Below, piece by piece: positions 51,666-60,418 of a stretch of 64,000 nt of DNA. How positions within the stretch are numbered: position 1 is the first letter of the stretch; each line of letters opens with the position of its first letter. The stretch spans positions 62,001 to 126,000 of the forward strand of contig CAZDWC010000008.1 in assembly GCA_964509075.1 (NCBI GenBank), given 5' to 3'. Below the pieces are notes generated by a model, which was not told the origin of the DNA, made no database searches, and saw only the letters and a list, made by a program, of their open reading frames with translations. Both the position numbers and the translations under genes were made by a program. Origin of the DNA: UBA7239 sp964509075. GTDB lineage: Bacteria > Pseudomonadota > Gammaproteobacteria > Pseudomonadales > UBA7239.

Positions 51666-53645
51666 GTGCACAGCCTGTGGAATGATGATGAAGCCCTGCA
51701 ATATGGCACCGACTTGCTGGCGCAGCGAGTCTACACCTCGCAACTGCTTGGCCGCGACTCGACACTGGTACTGCACGGTGGCGGCAATACATCGCTCAAA
51801 GCCACTGTCCGCAATATTTTTGATGATCCTGAACAAATTCTTTACATCAAGGGTTCCGGCTGGGATCTCGCCACCATAGGGCGTGGCGGCTTCGCACCCG
51901 CTCGCCTTCAGGTTCTACAGCGCCTGGCTACCCTGACAACATTGTCTGACACCGACATGATGCGCGAACTGAAAGCGGCCTGCACTGACCCCGCAGCGCC
52001 CACGCCATCGGTTGAGGCGATACTCCACGCCATCATGCCCGCACGTTTTGTCGACCACACACATGCCGATGCCGTGGTCGCCATCAGCAACACAGCGAAC
52101 GGTGAACATTTGCTGCGCGAAATCTATGGCGAGGAGGTACTGATACTTCCCTACGTCATGCCGGGATTCATACTCGCACAACAGGTGTATCGCGCCACAC
52201 GCAGTGTCGATTGGCAAAAGCTCAAGGGCATCATCCTGCTGCATCACGGCATTTTTACTTTCCATGAAGATGCACGACAAAGCTATGAAAACATGATCGA
52301 GCTGGTCAGCCGCGCAGAAAGATTTCTGCAAGAACGCAACATCATTACCGCTCTGAAGACTGCTGACCACCATGCACAGCCAGAAGAACTGACAGCAGTG
52401 TCTGCCATGCGCAAACAAGCATCGAACCTGTATGGGAAACCAATGCTGGCACGCTGGGATTTGTCGCCAGCAGCCATTGGCTACAGCAGCATACCCGGCA
52501 TTGAAAACATTGCCACACGCGGCCCCCTGACGCCAGATCACACCTTGCACACCAAGCGCACAGCAATGATTGTTGATCCTGACACGACCGCATCTGTCGT
52601 GGATTTTTCACGGGACTACTGTGCTTACTTTGCTCGCCATAACAACGGCAATCTGACATGTCTTGATAGTGCACCACGCGTAGGCGTCTGGAAAAATCGT
52701 GGCATGCTGTATTTTGCACCCAACGCCAAACGCCTGCAGGTTGTGCAGGACATTGCCACACATACGCAGCAAGCCATCCAGTGGGCGGAGCAACTGGGTG
52801 GCTGGCAGGCACTGCCGGAAAATGACATTTTCGAGCTCGAATATTGGGAGCTTGAGCAGGCAAAACTGAAATCATCATCCACATCACCGATGTTTGAAGG
52901 CAAGATCGCCGTTGTCACAGGAGCCGCCTCCGGCATTGGTCGCGCATGCGTCGATGCCTTGGTCAAACAGGGCGCATGCGTTGCTGCGCTGGATATCAAC
53001 GCCGACATTTCATCCATCTTCAAATCATTACAGGTGTCAGGCATCCGCTGTGATGTAACCAGCACCGAACAACTGCGTGCAGCGATACAAACTGCCATAC
53101 AGCAGTTCGGCGGCATTGATGTGCTGATCAGTAACGCCGGGCTATTTCCCCCGTCCTGTGAAATTGAAATGCTGGATGATGCTACGCTACTGAAATCCAC
53201 GCAGCTGAACTATCTTTCACACGCACAACTGCTTCGCGAATGCATTCCATTTTTAAAACTTGGTGCGGATCCCGCTGTAGTGATGGTTGCATCAAAGAAT
53301 GTACCTGCCCCTGGCCCCGGAGCATTAGCCTACTCGGGCGCGAAGGCAGCACTCACACAAATGGCGAGAGTCGCGGCACTTGAACTTGGCCCGCATGGTA
53401 TACGCGTCAATAGCGTGCACCCCAATGCCGTCTTCGATACCGGCATATGGGATGAAACAACCCTGCAGGCACGTGCAACGGCCTATGGCCTCACTGTCTC
53501 GCAATACAAAACCAACAACGTGCTGCGCTGCGAAGTCAACTCAGCAAAAGTGGCGGATGCAATTCTTGCGCTGTGCAGTCCACAATTTTCCTGCACTACA
53601 GGCGCACAACTGCCTGTTGACGGCGGCAATGAACGGGTTATCTGA
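51666..53645 (+). CDS. Fused class II aldolase / short-chain dehydrogenase
   Basis: 659 aa two-domain enzyme of the bifunctional aldolase/SDR family (RhaD-type fusions). The N-terminal class II aldolase/adducin domain (about 1-400) has HGGGNTSLK, VDHTHADAVVAI with metal-binding histidines, and LLHHGIFTF. The C-terminal SDR domain (about 408-659) has the cofactor motif TGAASGIG, NAG, the catalytic Tyr/Lys in AYSGAKAAL and VNSVHP. Relatives act on rhamnose- or fucose-type sugars, aldolase and lactaldehyde or sugar oxidation in one chain; the true substrate is open. The start is most likely GTG 51666 (MHSLWNDDEA) after AGAGGA; ATG 51633 lacks a ribosome binding site. No sugar transporter or isomerase is adjacent. 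Confidence 0.88.
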   Translation: MHSLWNDDEALQYGTDLLAQRVYTSQLLGRDSTLVLHGGGNTSLKATVRNIFDDPEQILYIKGSGWDLATIGRGGFAPARLQVLQRLATLTTLSDTDMMRELKAACTDPAAPTPSVEAILHAIMPARFVDHTHADAVVAISNTANGEHLLREIYGEEVLILPYVMPGFILAQQVYRATRSVDWQKLKGIILLHHGIFTFHEDARQSYENMIELVSRAERFLQERNIITALKTADHHAQPEELTAVSAMRKQASNLYGKPMLARWDLSPAAIGYSSIPGIENIATRGPLTPDHTLHTKRTAMIVDPDTTASVVDFSRDYCAYFARHNNGNLTCLDSAPRVGVWKNRGMLYFAPNAKRLQVVQDIATHTQQAIQWAEQLGGWQALPENDIFELEYWELEQAKLKSSSTSPMFEGKIAVVTGAASGIGRACVDALVKQGACVAALDINADISSIFKSLQVSGIRCDVTSTEQLRAAIQTAIQQFGGIDVLISNAGLFPPSCEIEMLDDATLLKSTQLNYLSHAQLLRECIPFLKLGADPAVVMVASKNVPAPGPGALAYSGAKAALTQMARVAALELGPHGIRVNSVHPNAVFDTGIWDETTLQARATAYGLTVSQYKTNNVLRCEVNSAKVADAILALCSPQFSCTTGAQLPVDGGNERVI

Positions 53646-53650
53646 CTTGT

Positions 53651-54184
53651 TTAGAGCACGCCCAATATGTGCAGCAAGCACAACAACATGAAGAAAACCG
53701 TTGGCCCCAGCGTGGCGCTGGCACCAAAAATTCGGTGCGGGGGATTAATAAGGTAAGCCCCCCAGTAAAAAATGCGTGCAAGAATGAACCAGCTTGTAAG
53801 CACCGGCAGCAACCTCAAAGGTCCGCCGTCAAGAAATAGCGCCAGATTGAACAGGACAATCCCAAACAGCAACAGCTGATAAGCAGTATCGCGAACAAAA
53901 CGGATATGAATGTCGAGTCTCGAGCCATCCAGAACTGGCTCACCGTCAAGCGTAGTCGGGCGCAATAATTTTCGCACCATCATCGCTATCAACCCTCCAG
54001 ACAAGGGAAGGGCAGCAAAAAGCATACACTGCCAAGCAAAAACCAGCTTATCCAGAGCCCCCTGTATTTCTGGCATACGAAAAGGAAAATACAGCGTTGC
54101 GATCAAGATGTAGCTGAAAGAAAAAAAAAGGGAGGCAATCACGCCTGACAGCGCAATTTTCTGGCGTGGATCAATGACAATCAC
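53651..54184 (-). CDS. MAPEG-like integral membrane protein
   Basis: 177 aa with about four transmembrane helices. The second half (RFVRDTAYQLLLFGIVLFNLAL, ILARIFYWGAYLINPPHRIFG, in pieces) resembles the MAPEG family, whose bacterial members have unclear roles (glutathione- or lipid-related). The start is GTG 54184 with a strong GGAGG six bases away. T9 near codons 18-21 is a slippery run. It converges on the aldolase/dehydrogenase gene with 5 bases between stops. Confidence 0.65.
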   Translation of the reverse strand: MIVIDPRQKIALSGVIASLFFSFSYILIATLYFPFRMPEIQGALDKLVFAWQCMLFAALPLSGGLIAMMVRKLLRPTTLDGEPVLDGSRLDIHIRFVRDTAYQLLLFGIVLFNLALFLDGGPLRLLPVLTSWFILARIFYWGAYLINPPHRIFGASATLGPTVFFMLLCLLHILGVL

Positions 54185-54279
54185 CGCTTACCTCCATGGC
54201 AAAACAACCATTTGTTGCACTTTGGCACGCAAGACAGCAATGGTCAATGACCCAAGAAGAAGATTGAACTCTCGGCGGA

Positions 54280-55554
54280 CTATACGCGCGGGAAGCGACA
54301 GGTAAAAGCACTCCCCTTTCCAATAGTTGATTCTATTTCCAGTACTGCATCATGTCTGGCAAGCGCATGCTTGACTATTGCCAAACCCAACCCTGTACCA
54401 CCATCGTTGCGCCCACGCCCGGTATCTGCACGATAAAATCGCTCCGTCAAACGGGGTAAATGTATTGCCGCAATACCAGGCCCATTGTCAGTCACTTTCC
54501 AGAAAAGACTGCGCTCGTCCTGTCCCCATTCAATGCCAACTGTCGCTCCGGCAGGCGAATAACGTAACGCATTGGTTACCAGATTACTGAACGCACTGTA
54601 AAGCTCATTCTCATTGCCATAAACATATAATTCATCCGAACCCTTCAGCGTAATGACATGATCGGAAGAAAGGCGCTCCGAGTCCTGACGAATGCGCTGC
54701 GCCAACGAATAAAAATACACTTTATCCTTTGGCAAATCCTTGCTGAGGGTTTCCAGCTTCGACAACAAGGTGAGATCATCTACCAAGTGCTGCATTCTCG
54801 AAGTTTGCTGCTGCATGTGACTGATCGCTTTATGCCAACTGGATGGCACCTCCTCCTGCTGATCAGCCAAGGTCTCCAGATAACCACACAAAACTGTGAG
54901 TGGCGTGCGAAATTCATGCGAAACATTGGCGACGAAATCACTACGAACCTTCTCCAGTTTCTGCAAGCGAGTGATATCACGAACCACCATCAATTTTTCA
55001 TTGTCACCGAAAACATTGAGTTGAAGTTCGATAAATCCACCATCACCAATTGGCGCCGCCAAGGCAAGAGGATCTGCATAAACGCCCGCATGAAAATAGG
55101 CAGCAAAAGATGGATCCCGCAACAGGTTTGTCAATACCTGATGCTCATCTGCATTGCGACGCAAGCCCAGAAGACGTCCAGCTGCATCATTCCAAAACTC
55201 GATCTGCCCGCGGCTGTCGAGCAATACCACGCCATCTCGCAGTGCCGCGGTAGAATCCTGCATCCGCGTTAACTGCTTCACCAAATCCTGGCGCTGTATA
55301 TCCTGCGCTTTACGCATACGGTAGATGGCATCAAAAATATCTCCCCACACTCCACTGCTTGAAGGCAACGGCTGTTCATCATGCTGCGATAACCAGACAT
55401 AAAAACGTCGCATCTGCTCCAGCAGAAACAAACCGTATAAAACGCCACACAACAGCAAGCAAGCCGTCAAATATCCAGACAACCAGCCAATTAGCGCAAA
55501 AAAAAGTGCCGTCAGTATGAACCGCTGTAATTCAGCGCGTAAACCACGAAACAA
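54280..55554 (-). CDS. phoR: Phosphate regulon sensor histidine kinase PhoR
   Basis: Inner-membrane kinase of the Pho two-component system. 424 aa: two transmembrane helices (about 11-45), a charged linker, a PAS domain (about 95-195), HisKA with His213 in NVSHEFRTPL, and an intact ATPase domain (NLVTNALRYS, DNGPGIA, GGTGLGLAIVKHAL). Length and order match E. coli PhoR closely. The start appears to be TTG 55554 (MFRGLRAEL), 27 bases after phoB, because no ATG or GTG fits before the first helix; the ribosome binding site is weak (GAG). Confidence 0.93.
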   Translation of the reverse strand: MFRGLRAELQRFILTALFFALIGWLSGYLTACLLLCGVLYGLFLLEQMRRFYVWLSQHDEQPLPSSSGVWGDIFDAIYRMRKAQDIQRQDLVKQLTRMQDSTAALRDGVVLLDSRGQIEFWNDAAGRLLGLRRNADEHQVLTNLLRDPSFAAYFHAGVYADPLALAAPIGDGGFIELQLNVFGDNEKLMVVRDITRLQKLEKVRSDFVANVSHEFRTPLTVLCGYLETLADQQEEVPSSWHKAISHMQQQTSRMQHLVDDLTLLSKLETLSKDLPKDKVYFYSLAQRIRQDSERLSSDHVITLKGSDELYVYGNENELYSAFSNLVTNALRYSPAGATVGIEWGQDERSLFWKVTDNGPGIAAIHLPRLTERFYRADTGRGRNDGGTGLGLAIVKHALARHDAVLEIESTIGKGSAFTCRFPRV

Positions 55555-55581
55555 GGGAATGAGCTCTTTGAAAAAAGGTCA

Positions 55582-56274
55582 TCAATCGCGGGTAGAAAAG
55601 CGGTACCCCGTGCCACGCACAGTCTGGATAAGATGGTCGTGACCACCAGGCTCCAATGCCTTGCGCAAGCGCCGGATGTGTACGTCTACCGTGCGTTCGT
55701 CAATGTACACGTTACCACCCCACACATGATCCAGCAATTGCGCACGTGTGTATGCACGCTCCTGATGCGACATGAAAAATTCAAGCAACCGGTATTCGGT
55801 CGGACCTATATCAATAACGTTGTCATCCGACAGCACTCGCTTGCTGATCCGATCCATCAGCAGCCCAGGCACCGTTAGAGGCCCATCATTGGGCGCATCA
55901 ACGGCGCGACGCAATATGGCCTTTACTCTCGCAATCAGTTCCCTGGGCGAAAATGGCTTGGTGATATAGTCATCCGCACCAGCCTCTAGTCCCTGTATCT
56001 TGTTGTCTTCATCAGTTTTTGCCGTCAACAATATCAACGGGATCTGGGCTGTTAGCTCGTCACGTCGCAATCGCCTGGCCAATTCCAAGCCACTGGTTCC
56101 GGGCATCATCCAGTCCAGCAGAACAACATCGGGCCTGGAATCAACAATCATTGCGTGTGCCTGCTGAGCGCTTTCTGCCCGCAGGCAATGGAATCCCGCG
56201 AGATCCAGAGCATTGCAAACCATATCACGGATGGCAAGCTCGTCATCAACAACAAGAACGGTAGCCGCAGTCAT
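55582..56274 (-). CDS. phoB: Phosphate regulon response regulator PhoB
   Basis: OmpR/PhoB-type regulator, 230 aa. Receiver domain with acidic pair Asp10-Asp11, phospho-acceptor Asp54 in VLLDWMMPG, Thr83 region LLTAKTDE, and Lys in ITKPFSPREL; C-terminal winged helix with YRLLEFFMSHQERAYTR, DERTVDVHIRRLRKAL and RGTGYRFS. ATG 56274 has GGAGGTG upstream. phoR follows after 27 bases. A Pho box lies 44 bases upstream, so the operon is probably autoregulated. Confidence 0.97.
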   Translation of the reverse strand: MTAATVLVVDDELAIRDMVCNALDLAGFHCLRAESAQQAHAMIVDSRPDVVLLDWMMPGTSGLELARRLRRDELTAQIPLILLTAKTDEDNKIQGLEAGADDYITKPFSPRELIARVKAILRRAVDAPNDGPLTVPGLLMDRISKRVLSDDNVIDIGPTEYRLLEFFMSHQERAYTRAQLLDHVWGGNVYIDERTVDVHIRRLRKALEPGGHDHLIQTVRGTGYRFSTRD

Positions 56275-56317
56275 GGCCGCACCTCCAAAAAATCAGAGTC
56301 CATTACGCTACAAATTC

Positions 56318-56335
56318 ATGACAAAACCATGACAG
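56318..56335 (-). promoter_or_regulatory. Pho box upstream of phoB
   Basis: On the minus strand CTGTCAT-GGTT-TTGTCAT, a near-perfect Pho box (two 7-bp units with a 4-bp gap, each followed by an AT-rich spacer). A weaker third unit (TTGTAGC) follows at the same 11-bp spacing. It lies in the 68-bp gap between the acyltransferase gene and phoB, where a PhoB-activated promoter would need it. Confidence 0.88.
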
Positions 56336-56342
56336 CCGGCAT

Positions 56343-57317
56343 CTAATCAGTAATTCTTGAAAGATATGGAAATCTGGAGAAAAAGGTCAACTTCACCAAA
56401 ACAGGAATAAATATACCTGCTAGCAGTAAAATCGGGCATATATAGAAGAAGGCATCACCATCCCAAGAGTGAAACTTTAGAATAACTGCCTTCACCAAGC
56501 CAATCGCCAGCGTATTAAGCAAGTATATTACAAACGTATACTTCGCAAGAAAATCCAGGCCGAGACCAATACGCCCCTCCCCCCCAAACCTTCTCACACA
56601 ATAATTAAGTGCAGGAACAGACAAAAATCCCGCAACCAACTTCGGACAGTCATAATAAAAAATCGCCGCCGCCAAGGCCAATAAAAATACAAAGCCAATC
56701 CTATCAACAAGGATGGAAAAAAAATCATACTTGGAGTGATAATAAAGACCGAAAGAAAAGAAAACAAAATATTGCGCAAAAAGATCCACCCCCAAAAACT
56801 CAGTGGCTGGAACGAAATAGACAGCCAATGCAATAATTATCATGAATTGAGAATTAATTCCCAACATAAAAAACAAAGGAAAAACACAGTACATCAGGAA
56901 AAGAACCCAGATGAACCACAAAAACCCGACACTCCCTCTAAGAGGATAGAACAAAGTATGAAAAAAATCGCCGAGACCACTAATCGGGTTGTCGACATGA
57001 AAAAAACCCTGCGCCAATAACTTGCACGAAAAAACAAAGATCAAGAAAATAAAATACGCTGGCAGAAGCCGTTCGGCCTTCTTGCAGACATGCCTAAAAT
57101 ATTCAGATAACCCACTGATTGCCCTGAAACTACACGCAGCCACAACACCAGAAAGAAACATAAAATACGGCATATGAAATTTATAGATTGCCGTCTTTAA
57201 AATCTCAAACCAATGGTTTCCAAGCGGGAAGTCTCTAGCTACTATATGGCCAACAACCACAAGAAATATCGCCAACCCCTTAGCCCTATCAATATCCCGT
57301 AAGCGCCCGTTACCCAT
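56343..57317 (-). CDS. Acyltransferase 3 family membrane protein
   Basis: 324 aa with about ten predicted transmembrane helices. It begins RLRDIDRAKGLAIFLVVVGHIVAR, the typical first helix of acyltransferase-3 (OafA/fucose O-acetyltransferase) proteins with a conserved histidine, followed by MPYFMFLSGVV. Such enzymes O-acetylate polysaccharides in the membrane. ATG 57317 lies after a G6 run; a GTG at 57356 is possible. The coding sequence includes a G7 run (about 56579-56585). It ends the polysaccharide locus, right next to the phoB promoter. Confidence 0.82.
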   Translation of the reverse strand: MGNGRLRDIDRAKGLAIFLVVVGHIVARDFPLGNHWFEILKTAIYKFHMPYFMFLSGVVAACSFRAISGLSEYFRHVCKKAERLLPAYFIFLIFVFSCKLLAQGFFHVDNPISGLGDFFHTLFYPLRGSVGFLWFIWVLFLMYCVFPLFFMLGINSQFMIIIALAVYFVPATEFLGVDLFAQYFVFFSFGLYYHSKYDFFSILVDRIGFVFLLALAAAIFYYDCPKLVAGFLSVPALNYCVRRFGGEGRIGLGLDFLAKYTFVIYLLNTLAIGLVKAVILKFHSWDGDAFFYICPILLLAGIFIPVLVKLTFFSRFPYLSRITD

Positions 57318-57390
57318 CCACCCCCCAGAAAACCATTTAAGACACAACCAAGGCACAATTACTCAATTGAAATATTTCCAAAAATTCGTA

Positions 57391-58509
57391 TTACTCTCTG
57401 GAAACAGGAACATCGAAACCACTTTCACGCAGCAACGCATGTCGTTTAGCCTGATCTATATCATATGACATCATTTCTGAAATCATATCGTCAATAGTTA
57501 TGCGAGGAATCCAGCCGAGTCGCTCACGAGCAAAAGATGGATCACCTAGCAACGTCTCAACTTCTGCCGGCCTGAAATATCTTGGATCAATTCGCACAAT
57601 CACATCACCGACATGTAGCGCCGGCGCATCTGACCCTTGAATGGCAGCGACAACACCAATCTCTTCAACACCCCCCCCCCTCCATTCAATTGTGACGCCA
57701 ACTTTATCTGCGGCCATCTCGATAAATTTCCTAACAGAGTATTGCACGCCAGTGGCAATTACAAAATCCACTGGAGACTCTTGCTGTAACATGAGCCATT
57801 GCATTTCAACATAATCTCTCGCATGACCCCAATCCCGCAATGCGTCAATATTGCCCATATAAATACAGGACTCCAGCCCATGCACAACATTCGACAAACC
57901 ACGAGTTATCTTTCTGGTAACAAACGTCTCACCACGACGAGAAGACTCATGATTAAAAAGAATTCCGTTACACGCATATAATCCATATGACTCGCGATAA
58001 TTCACAACTATCCAATATGCATATAATTTCGCCACCGCATAAGGTGAACGCGGATAAAAAGGCGTCGTTTCTCGCTGAGGTACTTCCTGTACTAGCCCAT
58101 AAAGCTCCGAAGTTGATGCTTGATAAAATCTGGTTTTCTTCTCAAGTCCCAGAAAGCGAATCCCCTCAAGCAATCGCAAAACACCGAGTGCATCCACATC
58201 CGCAGTGTACTCCGGAGACTCAAATGACACAGCAACATGGCTCTGCGCGCCCAAATTATAAACTTCGTCCGGCTGCACTTGACTCAATATCCTTACCAAG
58301 TTGGAAGTATCCGATAGATCTCCATAGTGCAGAGTAAGCGAAGGATTACTTACATGAGGATCTTGGTATATATGATCAATCCGCCCCGTATTAAGAGATG
58401 AAGATCGGCGCTTAATACCATGAACCTCATATCCTTTCTCCAGCAAGAGCTCAGCCAGATATGACCCGTCCTGCCCAGTAATTCCCGTAATTAGTGCAAC
58501 CTTTTTCAT
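57391..58509 (-). CDS. gmd: GDP-mannose 4,6-dehydratase
   Basis: NADP-dependent SDR enzyme that makes GDP-4-keto-6-deoxy-D-mannose, precursor of GDP-fucose, GDP-rhamnose and GDP-perosamine. 372 aa, colinear with E. coli Gmd (373 aa). Cofactor motif TGITGQDGSYLAE, the RRSSSLNTGRIDHIY stretch, catalytic STSELYG and YAVAKLYA, and the C-terminal DPRYFRPAEVETLLGD are intact. A G10 tract (57671-57680) encodes part of EWRGGGVEE near codon 277 and is in frame in this copy. The partner enzyme (fcl, rmd or per) is not in the window. The ATG overlaps the previous stop as ATGA. Confidence 0.96.
   Translation of the reverse strand: MKKVALITGITGQDGSYLAELLLEKGYEVHGIKRRSSSLNTGRIDHIYQDPHVSNPSLTLHYGDLSDTSNLVRILSQVQPDEVYNLGAQSHVAVSFESPEYTADVDALGVLRLLEGIRFLGLEKKTRFYQASTSELYGLVQEVPQRETTPFYPRSPYAVAKLYAYWIVVNYRESYGLYACNGILFNHESSRRGETFVTRKITRGLSNVVHGLESCIYMGNIDALRDWGHARDYVEMQWLMLQQESPVDFVIATGVQYSVRKFIEMAADKVGVTIEWRGGGVEEIGVVAAIQGSDAPALHVGDVIVRIDPRYFRPAEVETLLGDPSFARERLGWIPRITIDDMISEMMSYDIDQAKRHALLRESGFDVPVSRE
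57671..57680 (-). repeat. G10 homopolymer inside gmd
   Basis: Ten consecutive C on the plus strand, so G10 in the mRNA, coding for R-G-G-G at about codons 277-280. Gain or loss of one base would shift the frame and remove the last quarter of Gmd. Confidence 0.98.
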
Positions 58510-59255
58510 GGCATTAACTCACGCAAGTGTTTTTTAAAATAAAAAGCCAAAACCAATAACATAAACTTTGTATTAGAATAAAAATATCTCTTCCAAAGCC
58601 TCTTCGGCTCTTTGAGCAACCTATATAACCATTCGAGGCCATTTCTCTGCATCCACAAAGGAGCCCGCTCAAGAGTGCCTGCATGATAATCAAAGGCAGC
58701 CCCCACCCCAACCATGACAGCATTAATTTGAGATCGATGGGCACTCATCCAGAACTCTTGCTTCGGGCAACCCAGACCGACCCAAACGATACCCGCACCA
58801 GAGTTATTGATCATTGAAACTACCTGAGCATCTTCCTCGGCGCTCATGGGCCGGAAGGGAGGCGAATAATAGCCACACAGTTTCACATTTCCATGTTGAG
58901 TATTGATTTTTTCCACCAGTATTTCTAGCGTTTTTTCATCACCTCCATATAGAAATATACCCGGACTCTCACTATTGGCCGAAGCAAGATAACGCTCCAT
59001 CAAGTCGGGGCCATTGATCCTGTCCTGTGGATAACCAAGACGCCTCATCATCCAAGCTATCGGTGCACCGTCTGGTGTAACAAGGTCTGCCCGCTCAATA
59101 ACAGCCCGGTAATCACAGTCATCAATTGCTGCAACCAAAGAATGAACATTGCAAATACAAACGTATGCCCCCGTTCTATTTTTAGCGAGGCGCAGCAGCT
59201 CACTTTGTGCATAATCCCAACTCATCGCATGAATAGGAACAGAAAATAATTCCAC
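58506..59255 (-). CDS. WecG/TagA/CpsF family glycosyltransferase
   Basis: About 249 aa from the chosen start. The GT26 family motifs are clear: VCICNVHSLVAAI, LVTPDGAPIAWMMRRLGYP, GPDLMERYL, IFLYGGDEKTLEIL, IVWVGLGCPKQEFWM and a C-terminal GLEWLYRLLKEPKRLWKRY. These enzymes add a sugar (for example N-acetylmannosaminuronate) to an undecaprenyl-linked acceptor early in polysaccharide assembly. Start: GTG 59255 has AAAGG at five bases and lies 13 bases after the GT4 stop; a GTG at 59291 would add 12 residues and overlap the GT4 gene by 23 bases. It overlaps gmd as ATGA. Confidence 0.88.
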   Translation of the reverse strand: MELFSVPIHAMSWDYAQSELLRLAKNRTGAYVCICNVHSLVAAIDDCDYRAVIERADLVTPDGAPIAWMMRRLGYPQDRINGPDLMERYLASANSESPGIFLYGGDEKTLEILVEKINTQHGNVKLCGYYSPPFRPMSAEEDAQVVSMINNSGAGIVWVGLGCPKQEFWMSAHRSQINAVMVGVGAAFDYHAGTLERAPLWMQRNGLEWLYRLLKEPKRLWKRYFYSNTKFMLLVLAFYFKKHLRELMP

Positions 59256-59268
59256 CGAAACCTTTGAA

Positions 59269-60417
59269 TTACTTACAGCTGCTTGCTGCACTTTTATAAA
59301 TCTCCAGAAGCGAGTTCAAATTTACACTTTCAGAATAATGCCGAAGATATTTTTCACGGCATTTAATTCCCATGACCTTCATCTCATCAGGATGGCTTAA
59401 AGCCCATTTTAACTTTTCTGCCAGATCATCCGCATCTCCAGCAGAAAACAATAAACCAGTTTCACCATCTTCAACTATTTCAACGAGAGCACCAATTCTG
59501 CTCGCAATCACAGGGAGACCACACGCGTACGCTTCAACAATTACCCTGGGAAAGTTTTCATACCAAATACTAGGGACAACAAGCGCTACCGAAGAGTGCA
59601 TCATACGTTCAACACCACTTTTGTCGAGCCTCCCCAGTAAGTTGACACCAAGACTGCTAGAAAAATGGCACGCATCCTCTCCCTGACCAACAACACTCAG
59701 CCCTCCATCCGCAACCATCTTCCATGCATCAGCCAAGATTGAAATACCTTTCTCATGTGACAATCTTCCAACGAAGAGCACCCCGCTTCTTCCTACATTC
59801 GCGAGACCCGGATCATCAACAAAGTTAGGCTTAATGGAAATCTTTTCGGCAGGAATGCCACCCTGAATAAATTTATCTCTGCAAAAATTATTTAAAGCGA
59901 TGTAGCGAGATATTTTTTTTTCGTATGTACCAATTAATCGATGAACAAGATTTATAAAATAAGAGTAGGCAGAATAAATTCTCGACGATCTGTAACACCC
60001 CCAGAGCACACCTCTCCACATAGAATGACCAAGACATCTTTCACAGACCTTTCCATCCCTTAAAAACATCGCCTGGAGACAAAACAATCTAAAATTGTGT
60101 AGAGTTTGCACAACAGGCACAGAAGACCTGACTGCAGCCCAGTAAACCGCTGGGGACATTGCCGGAAACGTATTGTGTACATGCACCACATCCGGCCGAG
60201 TCATCGCTATCAACTGCCTCATATCTCGATAAACAGGCCATGACCAGACAGACTTGATTGCCGAAAATACGATAAATCCAGATTCAAGTTTTTTGTTATC
60301 GCAGAAAAACTCAAAAACCTCATGCCCATGACGCCTCAAGAGATCAATTTCCGAAGCAACAACAGAGTCCTCTCCGCCCGCCTCCCTATAAAATGAATGC
60401 GCCACTATAATCTTCAT
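59269..60417 (-). CDS. GT4 family glycosyltransferase
   Basis: 382 aa GT-B fold sugar transferase. N-terminal half: FYREAGGEDSVVASEIDLLRR and VVHVHNTFPAMSP. C-terminal half: GVLFVGRLSHEKGI and PSIWYENFPRVIVEAYACGLPVIAS with the GT4 nucleotide-sugar E...E pattern, then GALVEIVEDGETGLLF. Donor and acceptor are unknown. ATG 60417 lies one base past the methyltransferase stop (TAAatATG) with only a weak ribosome binding site, so re-initiation is likely. An A9 run (mRNA sense, near 59921) codes for EKK. Confidence 0.9.
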   Translation of the reverse strand: MKIIVAHSFYREAGGEDSVVASEIDLLRRHGHEVFEFFCDNKKLESGFIVFSAIKSVWSWPVYRDMRQLIAMTRPDVVHVHNTFPAMSPAVYWAAVRSSVPVVQTLHNFRLFCLQAMFLRDGKVCERCLGHSMWRGVLWGCYRSSRIYSAYSYFINLVHRLIGTYEKKISRYIALNNFCRDKFIQGGIPAEKISIKPNFVDDPGLANVGRSGVLFVGRLSHEKGISILADAWKMVADGGLSVVGQGEDACHFSSSLGVNLLGRLDKSGVERMMHSSVALVVPSIWYENFPRVIVEAYACGLPVIASRIGALVEIVEDGETGLLFSAGDADDLAEKLKWALSHPDEMKVMGIKCREKYLRHYSESVNLNSLLEIYKSAASSCK

Positions 60418-60418
60418 A

